A program made the translations under genes and the position numbers. From IMG/VR virus record IMGVR_UViG_3300047483_000099, positions 1-27,849 of that record: DNA of 27,849 bases; one strand, 5' to 3'. The first letter of the stretch is position 1; each line of letters opens with the position of its first letter. This document shows, in pieces, positions 7,136-15,065 of this stretch. The DNA is from a virus. The notes below the pieces were generated by a model. That model was not told the origin of the DNA, ran no database searches, and saw only the letters and a program-made list of their open reading frames with translations.

Positions 7136-9303
7136 TGATCACAGAGATAATTTTAGAAAATAGCAGGCTAGACATTTACGAGGACATTGGTCTCGAGCTT
7201 AATTTGGCGATTGATGATATTAAAGACTTTTCTAGCAGGAATACAACGTATTCAAAAACGATTACGGTTCCAGGCAATGCTAACAATAATAAAATTTTTG
7301 GGCATATTTATAGCCTTACTAGCGCTAATAATTACGGGGTTAATACAGATCTGCCATCTGTTGGTTATAATTTCGATCCAACTAAGCAGACAAATGCGAA
7401 AATCTTTGTAAATAAAATCCAGGTTTTTAAAGGTGTGCTTCGCTTACTTGAGATCAAGATCAACAAGGGAGCGATCGAGTACGAGTGTGCGGTGTTTGGT
7501 GAGCTTGGAGGATTTGCCTCCGCGATCGCAAATAAAACCCTGGAAGATACTGAGCTAGCTAATTACTTTCAGCAATATGACCAAGTTTGGAATGAAACTA
7601 ATATCGCGAATTCGTGGAATGCTTCTGGAACTGGTATCGTTTTTCCTTTAATTGATTACGGAAACTGCAAGCATCCTGCTGGGGGTACTGGTAATAATTA
7701 CCACATGGACGCCTTTCGTCCTGCTTTCTTTGTTCATGAATTGATCGACAAAATAATCGATTATTCAGGCTACACTTATAGCAGTGATTTCTTTAATACT
7801 ACTTTCTTTAGATCCTTAATTATCCCGAATAATTTCGCGAATCTTGAGCAGGTAATCGCGAATCTTTTGAACGCTCAAGCAGCGAACATTACGATCGATC
7901 AGCCTGACGAATTACTGACATTCAACTCAACAAATCTGTATCAGTTCACCGTAGCTTCTAGCAATACGTTCACTTTTACTGGCACTACTGGAACGCTTGG
8001 AAAGTTTACCTTCCAGGGATACGGGACCGTGATCACACAACGCCAGGTTAATATAAAGCTATACCAGAATTTAACGGTGATCGGATCTTGGACGCTTGCA
8101 GATAACGATGACGAGATCACGGAATTCTACATTAACCAGGAGATCGAAGCATCACTGACAAATGGTGACACGATCTATGTGGAAGTGACCACGAATCCAG
8201 GCTCGAATCCTAACTACGAATTTGTCTCTGAGAATTTAATGCTTGACTTCATGTCAGACGCTTTGGTTCCAGTGCAGGCTGGTTATGGTGCTAGCTTATC
8301 AATGCCTAACCTATTGCCTAAAGGAATTCTTCAAAAGGATTTTTTCATCTCGATCTGTCGAATGTTTAACCTTTACGTTTACGAGGATAAATCCCTGGAT
8401 AAGCATATAATGATCGAGCCGTTCATCGACTTCTATCAGATCGGTGGAGGGTTTATTAAGATCGATGACTTTGGAGATTTACTTTTGCATGGTCAGCCAG
8501 GAGATACGACTGGATTGGTCCTATTAGAGGATCCCGTATCTAACGCGGTAGACTGGAGCGACAAGGTAGACTACTCTCAAGAGGTTACAATTAAGCCCAT
8601 GAGCGAATTGAACGCGCGCTTCTATGACTTTATGTACACAGAAGACGATGATTTCTTCAACGAAAGGTACAATAAAAAGTATTCTGAGAGCTACGGAGAT
8701 AGAAAAGAGGACACTGGCTTCCAGTTTACGAAGGATAGAACAGACATTCAGATCATTTTTAGCCCTTCTGTCCTGGTAAAAAGAACGGGAGACGATAAGC
8801 TTTGTGCATCTATATTTGATTTATCGGATAATGTAGAGGAAAGCCGTGATTCAAATATCCGAATTATGCAATTCCAGAAGATCACTGGTGTGACTGGATG
8901 GAGATTAAAGGAACCTTATGCCCAGGGATCTGGAAACGTCGGTCCAGAATACACTTCTTACGGCTACGCTGGACACATAGATCATCCGACGGCACCAACA
9001 AAAGATATTAATTTTGGGGTTCCTAAAGAATTGCTATTCTCTCTATCGGTTCAATACCCAAGCGCGAATTTATTCACGTCATTCTGGGGGGACTATTTAG
9101 CTGAGATCATCAACAAAGATAGTAAGCTCCTAACTTGCTATTTATACCTAGACTTGCAAGACATCTATTCGCTAGATTTTGCAAAGCTTATCTTGATCGA
9201 TGGCGCGCTTTGGAGATTAAACAAAGTCAATGACTTTAACCCTAGCGTTCCAAAGACTACCCAAGTAGAACTATTGAGAGTGATTGAATTAACATACGCA
9301 TAA
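7135..9303 (+). CDS. Large tail tip/baseplate protein, SKTI type
   Basis: A 722-residue tail protein. Near the N-terminus, IDDIKDFSSRNTTYSKTITVPGNANN (about residues 26-51) and the following KIFGHIYSL match a conserved head of large tail proteins in Bacteroidetes siphophages, which begin with a short beta domain and a SKTI motif. A carbohydrate-binding-like middle (about 270-350, rich in Thr, Phe and Asn) precedes a C-terminal part ending LNKVNDFNPSVPKTTQVELLRV. Probable role is distal tail or tail-tip hub, by analogy. It lies upstream of the tape measure here, whereas in most siphophages such genes lie downstream. Confidence 0.65.
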   Translation: MITEIILENSRLDIYEDIGLELNLAIDDIKDFSSRNTTYSKTITVPGNANNNKIFGHIYSLTSANNYGVNTDLPSVGYNFDPTKQTNAKIFVNKIQVFKGVLRLLEIKINKGAIEYECAVFGELGGFASAIANKTLEDTELANYFQQYDQVWNETNIANSWNASGTGIVFPLIDYGNCKHPAGGTGNNYHMDAFRPAFFVHELIDKIIDYSGYTYSSDFFNTTFFRSLIIPNNFANLEQVIANLLNAQAANITIDQPDELLTFNSTNLYQFTVASSNTFTFTGTTGTLGKFTFQGYGTVITQRQVNIKLYQNLTVIGSWTLADNDDEITEFYINQEIEASLTNGDTIYVEVTTNPGSNPNYEFVSENLMLDFMSDALVPVQAGYGASLSMPNLLPKGILQKDFFISICRMFNLYVYEDKSLDKHIMIEPFIDFYQIGGGFIKIDDFGDLLLHGQPGDTTGLVLLEDPVSNAVDWSDKVDYSQEVTIKPMSELNARFYDFMYTEDDDFFNERYNKKYSESYGDRKEDTGFQFTKDRTDIQIIFSPSVLVKRTGDDKLCASIFDLSDNVEESRDSNIRIMQFQKITGVTGWRLKEPYAQGSGNVGPEYTSYGYAGHIDHPTAPTKDINFGVPKELLFSLSVQYPSANLFTSFWGDYLAEIINKDSKLLTCYLYLDLQDIYSLDFAKLILIDGALWRLNKVNDFNPSVPKTTQVELLRVIELTYA

Positions 9304-11177
9304 TGGCAGTAAATGAAACGGTAGGTATTAACCTAGTAGCAGACACCAAGAGTCTCAGAGGGCAACTTCGCGAGGCGATGATGGAATTAGTAAAACTCCA
9401 GAATACTGCTGGAGCTTCTGCTGGTGAGATCGCGAACGCTGCCAAAAGAGCGGCAGAACTCAAGGACAGAATCGGTGACGCTAAAGCAACTATCGAGGCT
9501 TTTGATCCAGACGCTAAATTCAAGGCGTTTGGTCAATCGATCCAGGGCGTGGCTGGTGCTTTTGCTGCAACCCAGGGAGCTCTGGCTCTAGTAGGTGTGG
9601 AATCTGCTGAGGTCGAGAAGCAACTCTTAAAAGTCCAGGGAGCCCTGGCGTTATCTGAAGGACTTAATACTGTCCTTAGCTCAATCGATGGCTTTAAGAA
9701 CTTAGGGCTAGTGATCAAGACAAACGTCTTGAGTGCTTTTGCTTCTATGAAAGCGGCAGCGATCTCTGCATTCACTACTATGCGAGGCGCTTTGATTGCC
9801 ACTGGTGTGGGTGCTTTTGCTATTGCCCTGGGATTAATTGTCGCAAACTTTGACGCAATCAAGGAAGCGGTTTTGAAAGCTATCCCTGGCCTGGCTAATG
9901 TCGGTAAGATCTTCTCTGGTATAGTGGAGAAAGTGACCGACTTTGTAGGGATCACAAATGAAGCAGACAGAGCGCTTGAGAAATTCACGAAAACTTCAGC
10001 TAAAAGAAAAGAAAGTCTTGAATCAGAATTAAAAATCCTAGAAGCTTCTGGAGCTGGAGAAAAGGCGCTATCTGAAAAAAGAAAACAGATCGTAAACACT
10101 GATCTAAATGTCCTTCGCGAAAAACTAAAAACGACTGGCAAGCTATCAGATGAGGAGGCGAAGAAATTTCGTGAATTAAAAACTGATCTAGTCGTAATCG
10201 ATGCAAAATATAATAAATCTGTAATCGATGAAAATGCGAAGCGTCATGAGAAAGTAGCTCAGCAAAATAAAGAGGCTAGAGACAAGGAGCTAGCAGCAGA
10301 GAAAAAACGTCTTGAGGATCTTCGCAAAGGCGCAGAAGATGCACGTTCAGAATACGAAAAAAATCAAGCGAGGATCAATGCTGAAGATGAAAATATCGCT
10401 AATAGAAATGCTGATAAATTCTTAAGCGATCAAGAGAAAGAGATCGAAGCAACTCAGGCGAAATATGACAAGCTTTACGAAGAACGTGTCAAGTTTGGTG
10501 GTGATCTAGCTGAGGTGGAATCAGCAAGACAAGAGGAGCTCGCTAAGATCCAGGAGAAGTTTGACCAACAATCGCTGGAAAAAATGTCTGACGTAGCAGA
10601 AGAAACGGTTCAGACTAACAGAGCTACGCTTCAGATGCAGGTAGCAGATGAGAAGAAAGCAACTGAGGCAAAAAAGAAATTAGCTCAAGAAGAGGCAAAA
10701 GCTAAAATCGCCGCAGCATCTGCGACTGCTGACACATTAGCAAACCTTTCCAATCTATTAGGTCAAGAGACTGCAGCAGGTAAAGCCATGGCAGTAGCTT
10801 CTGCAACTATATCCGCGATCGTATCAGCTCAGAAAGCCTATGAATCTACAATCGGAATTCCTTTTGTAGGACCAGTGCTAGCTCCGATCAATGCTGGGCT
10901 TGCTTTAGCTTCTGGATACAAATCAATTCAGAACATCTTAGCGGTTCAGGTTCCAGGTCAATCAGGAGGAGGAACGGCGCCTAGCCTGGGATCAGCACCA
11001 AGCGCAGGAGCTGGAGCTCCGATTGCACCAAGAGCATCGGAACCAGTACCAACTGCCTTAGATCAAAAGTCACTTAATACAATTTCAAATGTAGTCACAA
11101 GGGCTTACGTCGTAGAAAGCGACATTACTGGATCTCAGCAAAGAATCCAGAGAATAGAAAAAGCTTCAAGATTTTAA
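9303..11177 (+). CDS. Tape measure protein
   Basis: The 624-residue product has the composition of a tape measure protein: Ala/Lys/Glu-rich helices throughout, hydrophobic segments near residues 160-190 (GALIATGVGAFAIALGLIV) and a long coiled coil from about 225 to 480. A second hydrophobic part lies near 495-555, and a Pro/Ser/Gly-rich tail follows. Such proteins set tail length, thread the tube and enter the cell envelope during ejection. At roughly 0.15 nm per residue it suggests a tail of about 90 nm, at the short end for siphophages. The gene starts at a TAATG junction with the upstream tail protein. Confidence 0.85.
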   Translation: MAVNETVGINLVADTKSLRGQLREAMMELVKLQNTAGASAGEIANAAKRAAELKDRIGDAKATIEAFDPDAKFKAFGQSIQGVAGAFAATQGALALVGVESAEVEKQLLKVQGALALSEGLNTVLSSIDGFKNLGLVIKTNVLSAFASMKAAAISAFTTMRGALIATGVGAFAIALGLIVANFDAIKEAVLKAIPGLANVGKIFSGIVEKVTDFVGITNEADRALEKFTKTSAKRKESLESELKILEASGAGEKALSEKRKQIVNTDLNVLREKLKTTGKLSDEEAKKFRELKTDLVVIDAKYNKSVIDENAKRHEKVAQQNKEARDKELAAEKKRLEDLRKGAEDARSEYEKNQARINAEDENIANRNADKFLSDQEKEIEATQAKYDKLYEERVKFGGDLAEVESARQEELAKIQEKFDQQSLEKMSDVAEETVQTNRATLQMQVADEKKATEAKKKLAQEEAKAKIAAASATADTLANLSNLLGQETAAGKAMAVASATISAIVSAQKAYESTIGIPFVGPVLAPINAGLALASGYKSIQNILAVQVPGQSGGGTAPSLGSAPSAGAGAPIAPRASEPVPTALDQKSLNTISNVVTRAYVVESDITGSQQRIQRIEKASRF

Positions 11178-11188
11178 ATAAATAAAAA

Positions 11189-12487
11189 ATGAATTTACCT
11201 ATTTACTTGCTAGAAATTAATGAGGATCTAATGGATGGATCAGAGGTGGACTTCGTCGCTTTGGTGGATAGACCAGCGATCGAGAGAAACTTCCTAAGAT
11301 TCAAAGCAGATCGATTAAATTTTGAGATCCAGGATGAAGAGCGTCGAATCATCTCTGGTCCTATCATGCTAGCAGACACACCGATCTATCGCAATGATAA
11401 CGGACAAGAGTACTTCGTTTCATTCCCAAAGGATACGATCTATAAGATAGTTAAGAAAATGTTCCAGAAGGGATACACGTCAAATGTGAATTTGATGCAC
11501 GATCCTAATCAGGTAGTAGATGGTGTGACAATGTTTGAGTGCTGGATCACAGATGAGTCAAGAGGTATTAAACCTATGAAAGGTTTTGAGGATGCACCTG
11601 ATGGCTCCGCTTTTGCCTCTTATTCAGTCGATAATGATGAGGTATGGGGAAAGGTTAAGTCTGGAGAATTTAAAGGCTTTAGCGTCGAAGGAATGTTTAA
11701 TTACAAGAAGGAGCCAAAGACGATGAGTATAGAAGAAAAACTTTGGTCTAAAATCGCAGGGATCCTATATGAGATTGAGTTCGGTGGTCCAGGTAGTGGA
11801 AGACGTCCAGAAGGTGGAGCAGATAAGGAAGCGAAAGGAGCTGGTAGAATTCCTAAAATCGCAAAGGTAGAAAAAGGAGATGCCAGAGTTTCTAAATTGA
11901 TGGAAGGCGCTAAAGCTTCAGCTTCTGAAGTAGATAAGGTAGGCAAAGGATACGCGGAAAAACTTGGAGGCGTAGTAACTCCAATCAATTTAAAATCTGA
12001 AGATAGTATTTTGCGCAAGGTAAATGACGAGGAGGCTGGTAATGTTGGAGCAATCAAAGATGCAGTTAGGAACACCGTAGTAATTGATCGAGACAAAATC
12101 GGATCAGCTAGAGACTTAGTCAAATCAGATCCAAGATTTAGCCCAGAGAACGGAGGTAGGATTAAGATCCAGGAAGGTGATCAGTTCTTCGGTTATTCTG
12201 GAATGATTGCAAACTACAAGACAGAAAACGGGACCATGGCTGAGATGCAGATCAACACACCTGCAATGATCTACGCTAAGGAATCAGAAGCAAGCGCTAG
12301 AGCAGTTTTAGGAAACGAAAAATATGACGCTATCGCGAAGCAAACTGGACTACCAGGTGGACAAGGTCACAAGCTTTACGAAGAAATTAGAGTCTTAAAT
12401 GTGAAGGGTGCTTCACCTGCTGATCTTAAAAAAGTAGAGGACCTAAAAAATCAGTCAAGAAATTATTATAAAAACTTTGCTTTCTAA
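11189..12487 (+). CDS. XkdF-like prohead protease fused to a RelA/SpoT-like synthetase domain
   Basis: Two domains lie in 432 residues. Residues 1-180 fit the XkdF-like phage head protease: IYLLEINEDLMDGSEVDFVALVDRPAI at the start (given in part), a candidate catalytic His in NLMHDP (H104) and Ser in GFSVEG (S165). A linker with GGPGSGRR (199-206) follows. Residues about 255-402 align with the (p)ppGpp synthetase fold of RelA/SpoT: INLKSEDSILRKV (K269, R276, K277), DAVRNTVV (D291, matching the Mg-binding Asp), FFGYSGM (Y336, matching the guanine-stacking Tyr) and AEMQINT (E352, Q354). The second half is therefore a likely nucleotide or tRNA pyrophosphokinase rather than part of the protease. 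Whether it is active, and whether it is packaged or cleaved off, is unknown. Confidence 0.75.
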   Translation: MNLPIYLLEINEDLMDGSEVDFVALVDRPAIERNFLRFKADRLNFEIQDEERRIISGPIMLADTPIYRNDNGQEYFVSFPKDTIYKIVKKMFQKGYTSNVNLMHDPNQVVDGVTMFECWITDESRGIKPMKGFEDAPDGSAFASYSVDNDEVWGKVKSGEFKGFSVEGMFNYKKEPKTMSIEEKLWSKIAGILYEIEFGGPGSGRRPEGGADKEAKGAGRIPKIAKVEKGDARVSKLMEGAKASASEVDKVGKGYAEKLGGVVTPINLKSEDSILRKVNDEEAGNVGAIKDAVRNTVVIDRDKIGSARDLVKSDPRFSPENGGRIKIQEGDQFFGYSGMIANYKTENGTMAEMQINTPAMIYAKESEASARAVLGNEKYDAIAKQTGLPGGQGHKLYEEIRVLNVKGASPADLKKVEDLKNQSRNYYKNFAF

Positions 12488-12510
12488 AATAAATTTTATA
12501 TATTGTGTAT

Positions 12511-12735
12511 ATGAGTGAGATAATGAATTTATACAATCGCTTAAATAGCGAGCCAGTTTATTTGCTTTTAGAAAGCGAAGACCTGGTCATCAAAAGCTTG
12601 CCAGAAAATCCCAATTACATCGCTAAAAGAAAAGGCGGTGATGAATACGAATTAGCATTCAACACCGACTTAGCTATGGAGGCGATCCACGGAGGTGGTA
12701 AAGAGATCAGCGAGGCTGAGTATTTAGCTTACTAA
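12511..12735 (+). CDS. Small acidic protein after the protease-synthetase fusion (immunity candidate)
   Basis: The 74-residue product has no recognised domain. I use the ATG at 12511; a GTG two codons earlier is possible. Its C-terminal half (YIAKRKGGDEYELAFNTDL, then AIHGGGKEISEAEYLAY) has the look of a compact beta-alpha protein. It starts 23 bases after the fusion gene and is transcribed with it, the usual position of an immunity or antitoxin gene beside a phage-borne toxin domain. That role is inference from position only. Its stop overlaps the end of the leftward hydrolase gene by 4 bases. Confidence 0.5.
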   Translation: MSEIMNLYNRLNSEPVYLLLESEDLVIKSLPENPNYIAKRKGGDEYELAFNTDLAMEAIHGGGKEISEAEYLAY

Positions 12736-13229
12736 TCTTGATCAAAAAAATCTTTGATCTGATCAAATAAATATCTGTAATTTTCACGGAGCAGGATTCT
12801 ATAAAATGTAGGATTCTGCTCTTTGTATTTAGCTAGTTTATCATCATTGTCATCTCTGATACAACACGCTATATTAGCAAACCTATCGCAAACCTTAATA
12901 AAGATCGCTAGATTATCCTGAGCTACCTGCTTAAAATAGCTTTCTGGATCTGATCCGTTTTTTGTTAGCAGTTTGACAAGTAATAAAATCCTTGGATTTA
13001 AGGCGCGCAAAATTTCGTCCTGGGTGCATAGGGTATCTTCTAAGATATCGTGTAAATAAGCAGCACAAATGACGTCTTCAAGATCTTCCTTTGGGACCAA
13101 TACAGAATAAATTCTGACTAAATTAACAACCATTTGTAGGTGATCAGAATATGGATTATCTCCATACATTTGATTTTTGTGATAAGCAAAAGCCAGTTCC
13201 CTGGCTTTGCTGATTAATTGACTTTTCAT
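12732..13229 (-). CDS. Small alarmone hydrolase (MESH1/SpoT-type HD phosphohydrolase)
   Basis: The 165-residue product matches a single-domain (p)ppGpp hydrolase. It begins KARELAFAYHKNQMYGDNPYSDH, split here as ARELAFAYH and PYSDH (H30). Next comes AAYLHDILEDT (H60, D61, E64, D65) and KVCDRFAN (D115, N119). These match the order of the metal-binding and catalytic residues of human MESH1 (H35, H61, D62, E65, D66, D122, N126). There is no synthetase or regulatory domain. An upstream ATG at 13247 would add six residues; I prefer 13229 because family members start just before the ARELA helix and an A-rich leader precedes it. It is third in a leftward set and convergent with the RelA-like gene. 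Expected reaction: removal of the 3' pyrophosphate from alarmones or modified tRNA. Confidence 0.85.
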   Translation of the reverse strand: MKSQLISKARELAFAYHKNQMYGDNPYSDHLQMVVNLVRIYSVLVPKEDLEDVICAAYLHDILEDTLCTQDEILRALNPRILLLVKLLTKNGSDPESYFKQVAQDNLAIFIKVCDRFANIACCIRDDNDDKLAKYKEQNPTFYRILLRENYRYLFDQIKDFFDQD

Positions 13230-13239
13230 ATTTTTATTT

Positions 13240-13806
13240 TTAAGCATACCAACTACAATAAACTCCTTGATCTCCTTTGTTGTAAACGCTCATCCAGCCA
13301 TGTTCACTTTTTAAGTAGTGGTGAGGATTGCCTCCGCTTACCATGGCGTTTACTTTTTTCAAAATCGGATCGCCACAGAAACTATCTTTAACTGGGGCAG
13401 TTAGGCCAGCCATACTGCTATATCCTTCGCTTGGGATCATTTTGCCCTGGATCGGACGAAGCACAACGCTTTTGTTTTTCACTTCGACTACCTGGTAGAA
13501 ATCAATGTTAGTCTGCTCATATCCCCAGCTATCATACATCAACTGACCAACCTGGAACGGATTAACCTCAAGCGCTTTCTTTCTCACTGCCTTTCTTTCC
13601 TCCTCCAAAGCTTTGATCGCCAGGCGATTTGCTAAGAACTTTTCAAGCCAGGCGATCATCTGATCAGCGTCTCTGAATCTATAATTGAAAACTGGTTTCG
13701 CATAAATACTTTTAGCTCTCAAGTTTCTACCTAAAGCTACGTTTCTTTCTAAATTGATCTCAAGACCGACATTAACACTGGCGAATTTGCTGATTAAATT
13801 TTTCAT
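13240..13806 (-). CDS. Conserved phage/plasmid protein, SWGYEQTN family
   Basis: This protein (188 residues) has the motif YDSWGYEQTNIDFYQVVEV (about residues 90-108), then SVVLRPIQGKMIPSEG and MAGLTAPVKDSF. I know similar proteins from many phages and mobile elements, where they carry no assigned function. The N-terminal part is basic and helical (EEERKAVRKKALEVNPFQVGQLMY, in part). It is the middle gene of the leftward island and precedes the alarmone hydrolase; its stop overlaps an upstream ATG of that gene. The start carries the CATCTAA leader element 4 bases away. Role unknown. Confidence 0.65.
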   Translation of the reverse strand: MKNLISKFASVNVGLEINLERNVALGRNLRAKSIYAKPVFNYRFRDADQMIAWLEKFLANRLAIKALEEERKAVRKKALEVNPFQVGQLMYDSWGYEQTNIDFYQVVEVKNKSVVLRPIQGKMIPSEGYSSMAGLTAPVKDSFCGDPILKKVNAMVSGGNPHHYLKSEHGWMSVYNKGDQGVYCSWYA

Positions 13807-13826
13807 GATATTAGATGTTTAAAAGA

Positions 13827-13913
13827 TTAAAGACTGATATTTCCGTTTCTCTGAACGTGATCGTTTAAAAAGATCTGGAAAACAAGGGCGAGTAAAATAA
13901 ATAAGTAAATCAT
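13827..13913 (-). CDS. Possible 28-residue leader membrane peptide
   Basis: A short frame lies in the 140-base leader between the leftward promoter and the gene at 13806. Its product starts MIYLFILLALVFQIFL, one hydrophobic helix, and ends in a polar tail. It is preceded by TTGAAAA. It could be a small membrane protein or a leader peptide affecting the downstream gene, or a chance frame. Only hydrophobicity and position support it. Confidence 0.35.
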   Translation of the reverse strand: MIYLFILLALVFQIFLNDHVQRNGNISL

Positions 13914-13953
13914 TTTTCAAGGGGTATAGATTAGTAGCGCACTGACTACATAT

Positions 13954-13998
13954 CAAAGATAATAAAAGATTTAATAAATAAAAATCTTTTTTAATCTT
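13954..13998 (-). promoter_or_regulatory. Leftward promoter 1 (Bacteroidetes type)
   Basis: On the minus strand an A/T-tract block (AAAAAAG, ATTTTT) leads to TATCTTTG (13961-13954), matching the TAnnTTTG -7 box. It is followed by ATATGTAGTCAG. The same start-site sequence (CTGACTACATATCAAA on the plus strand, 13942-13957) recurs at 14327-14342. It should drive the genes at 13806 and 13229. Confidence 0.65.
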
Positions 13999-14010
13999 TT
14001 TTTTCTAGGG

Positions 14011-14298
14011 CTAAATGTTCAGCCCTGGAAAGATTTCTTCAAGTTCGCCAGCTTCGATCGCTTTAAAGATCTTGATCAAATTCTCTGGCTTGTATAAAAT
14101 CTGAATAATTCGTAAAGCTTCTTTTTGATTGCCTCCGCTAGCTACCATCAACTGAGCGTAGGCGTCAGCCAGGCTAGGTTCTGCCCAGTCTAAAATTTTT
14201 ATCTGGTTTTCATTCAGTCCAGCGCGATCAGCGCGGTGACTATTGAAGAAAGCATTGTAAGCAGCACCGTAGGCAAGTTCTTTTAATTGAGCATTCAT
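14011..14298 (-). CDS. Hypothetical protein (95 aa), first gene of the leftward island
   Basis: The 95-residue protein looks all-helical (GAAYNAFFNSHRADRAGL, SLADAYAQLMVASGGNQKEALRIIQ, in part) with an acidic C-terminus (AGELEEIFPGLNI). I do not recognise the family. It lies behind its own leftward promoter, with the CATCTAA element 11 bases before the start. It may be expressed apart from the next leftward genes, since a second promoter follows its stop. Its position inside a structural operon, on the opposite strand, is that of a phage moron gene. Confidence 0.55.
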   Translation of the reverse strand: MNAQLKELAYGAAYNAFFNSHRADRAGLNENQIKILDWAEPSLADAYAQLMVASGGNQKEALRIIQILYKPENLIKIFKAIEAGELEEIFPGLNI

Positions 14299-14338
14299 GA
14301 TCGTATTGTTTAGATGTTTTGTCGTTCTGACTACATAT

Positions 14339-14382
14339 CAAATATACGAAAGTGTTTGATAATAAAAAACTTTTTTAAACTT
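14339..14382 (-). promoter_or_regulatory. Leftward promoter 2 (Bacteroidetes type)
   Basis: On the minus strand, AAGTTT, an A-tract, TTTTTT and ATTATC lead to TATATTTG (14346-14339), a perfect TAnnTTTG box. From AAGTTT to the box the spacing is identical, base for base (44 positions), to the rightward promoter at 25802-25845. It should start transcription near 14332 and drive the gene at 14298. Confidence 0.7.
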
Positions 14383-14452
14383 TTTTTTCTGTAAAGTATA
14401 AAGTTTTTTTTCTGGGGTATTTATATACGTTAAGTAAAAAACCAAAATAAAA

Positions 14453-15046
14453 ATGACGGTAAAAGAAGGAATCGAAAAAATCCGCTTGATGCTGGCTTCA
14501 GAATTTGAAGTCGATCAGGTAGAGACTAGCGAACCAGAGGCACCAGTCGCAGAATTAGCTTTTGAAACTTACGATCTAAAAGACGGATCTAAGATTGACT
14601 TGAGCGGTTTAGAGATTGGAGCTGAGGCGATGTTAGTGGATGAAAGCGGTAATTCATCGCCAGCACCAGACGGTGAGCATGAATTAGTAGACGGTACTAT
14701 GATCACGATCGTAGGAGGTAAGGTAGAAGGCATTGAGACACCTCAGGCAGAAGCTGAACCTATTGAGGAACCAGAGGCAGAAATGCCAATGGAATCAGAC
14801 AAGTTTGAAGAAATGAACGGAACTATCTCTTATCTGCAAGCAGAGAATGAGGCATTGAAAGCGAAGATCGCATCTATCGAGGGTAAATTCTCTCAAGCAA
14901 TCAATGATCTATCAGACGTAGTTTTGGGACTTGCTTCAACTCCAAGCGCTGGACCTATCCAGGCACCAAAAAATTCTTTCTCACAAGTAGAGAAAAGAGA
15001 AGATAAAATCGAGAGATTTTTGACTAAAGTAAAAAATTTAAAATAA
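14453..15046 (+). CDS. Capsid scaffold/assembly protein
   Basis: The 197-residue protein lies 19 bases before the major capsid gene. It is acidic, with a Glu/Pro/Ala-rich middle (EPIEEPEAEMPME, about residues 101-113) and a coiled-coil stretch (ISYLQAENEALKAKIASIEGKF, in part, about 124-145). A basic C-terminus (IERFLTKVKNLK) follows, a typical capsid-binding end of scaffolds. The motif PAPDGEHELVDGTMITIVGGKV (about 71-92) is shared with Bacteroidetes phage scaffold-type proteins. It would form the internal scaffold and be removed by the protease encoded upstream. The intervening leftward island separates the two. Confidence 0.75.
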   Translation: MTVKEGIEKIRLMLASEFEVDQVETSEPEAPVAELAFETYDLKDGSKIDLSGLEIGAEAMLVDESGNSSPAPDGEHELVDGTMITIVGGKVEGIETPQAEAEPIEEPEAEMPMESDKFEEMNGTISYLQAENEALKAKIASIEGKFSQAINDLSDVVLGLASTPSAGPIQAPKNSFSQVEKREDKIERFLTKVKNLK

Positions 15047-15065
15047 CAATTTAACAAACAAAAAG

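Noticed and set aside
9533-10141. Long open frame on the minus strand opposite the tape measure gene (202 codons)
   Set aside because: It mirrors the Ala/Glu/Lys-rich coiled coil of the tape measure; its protein is Ser/Phe/Ala/Pro-rich without any motif, and it has no promoter or leader.
11701-12123. Minus-strand frame opposite the protease-synthetase gene (140 codons)
   Set aside because: Ser/Pro/Leu-rich antisense shadow across the linker and domain start; no start signals and the plus strand is clearly coding.
14359-14394. A/T-rich repeats before the leftward genes considered as a CRISPR or replication origin
   Set aside because: No regular repeat-spacer structure and no iterons; they are explained as A/T-tracts of promoters.
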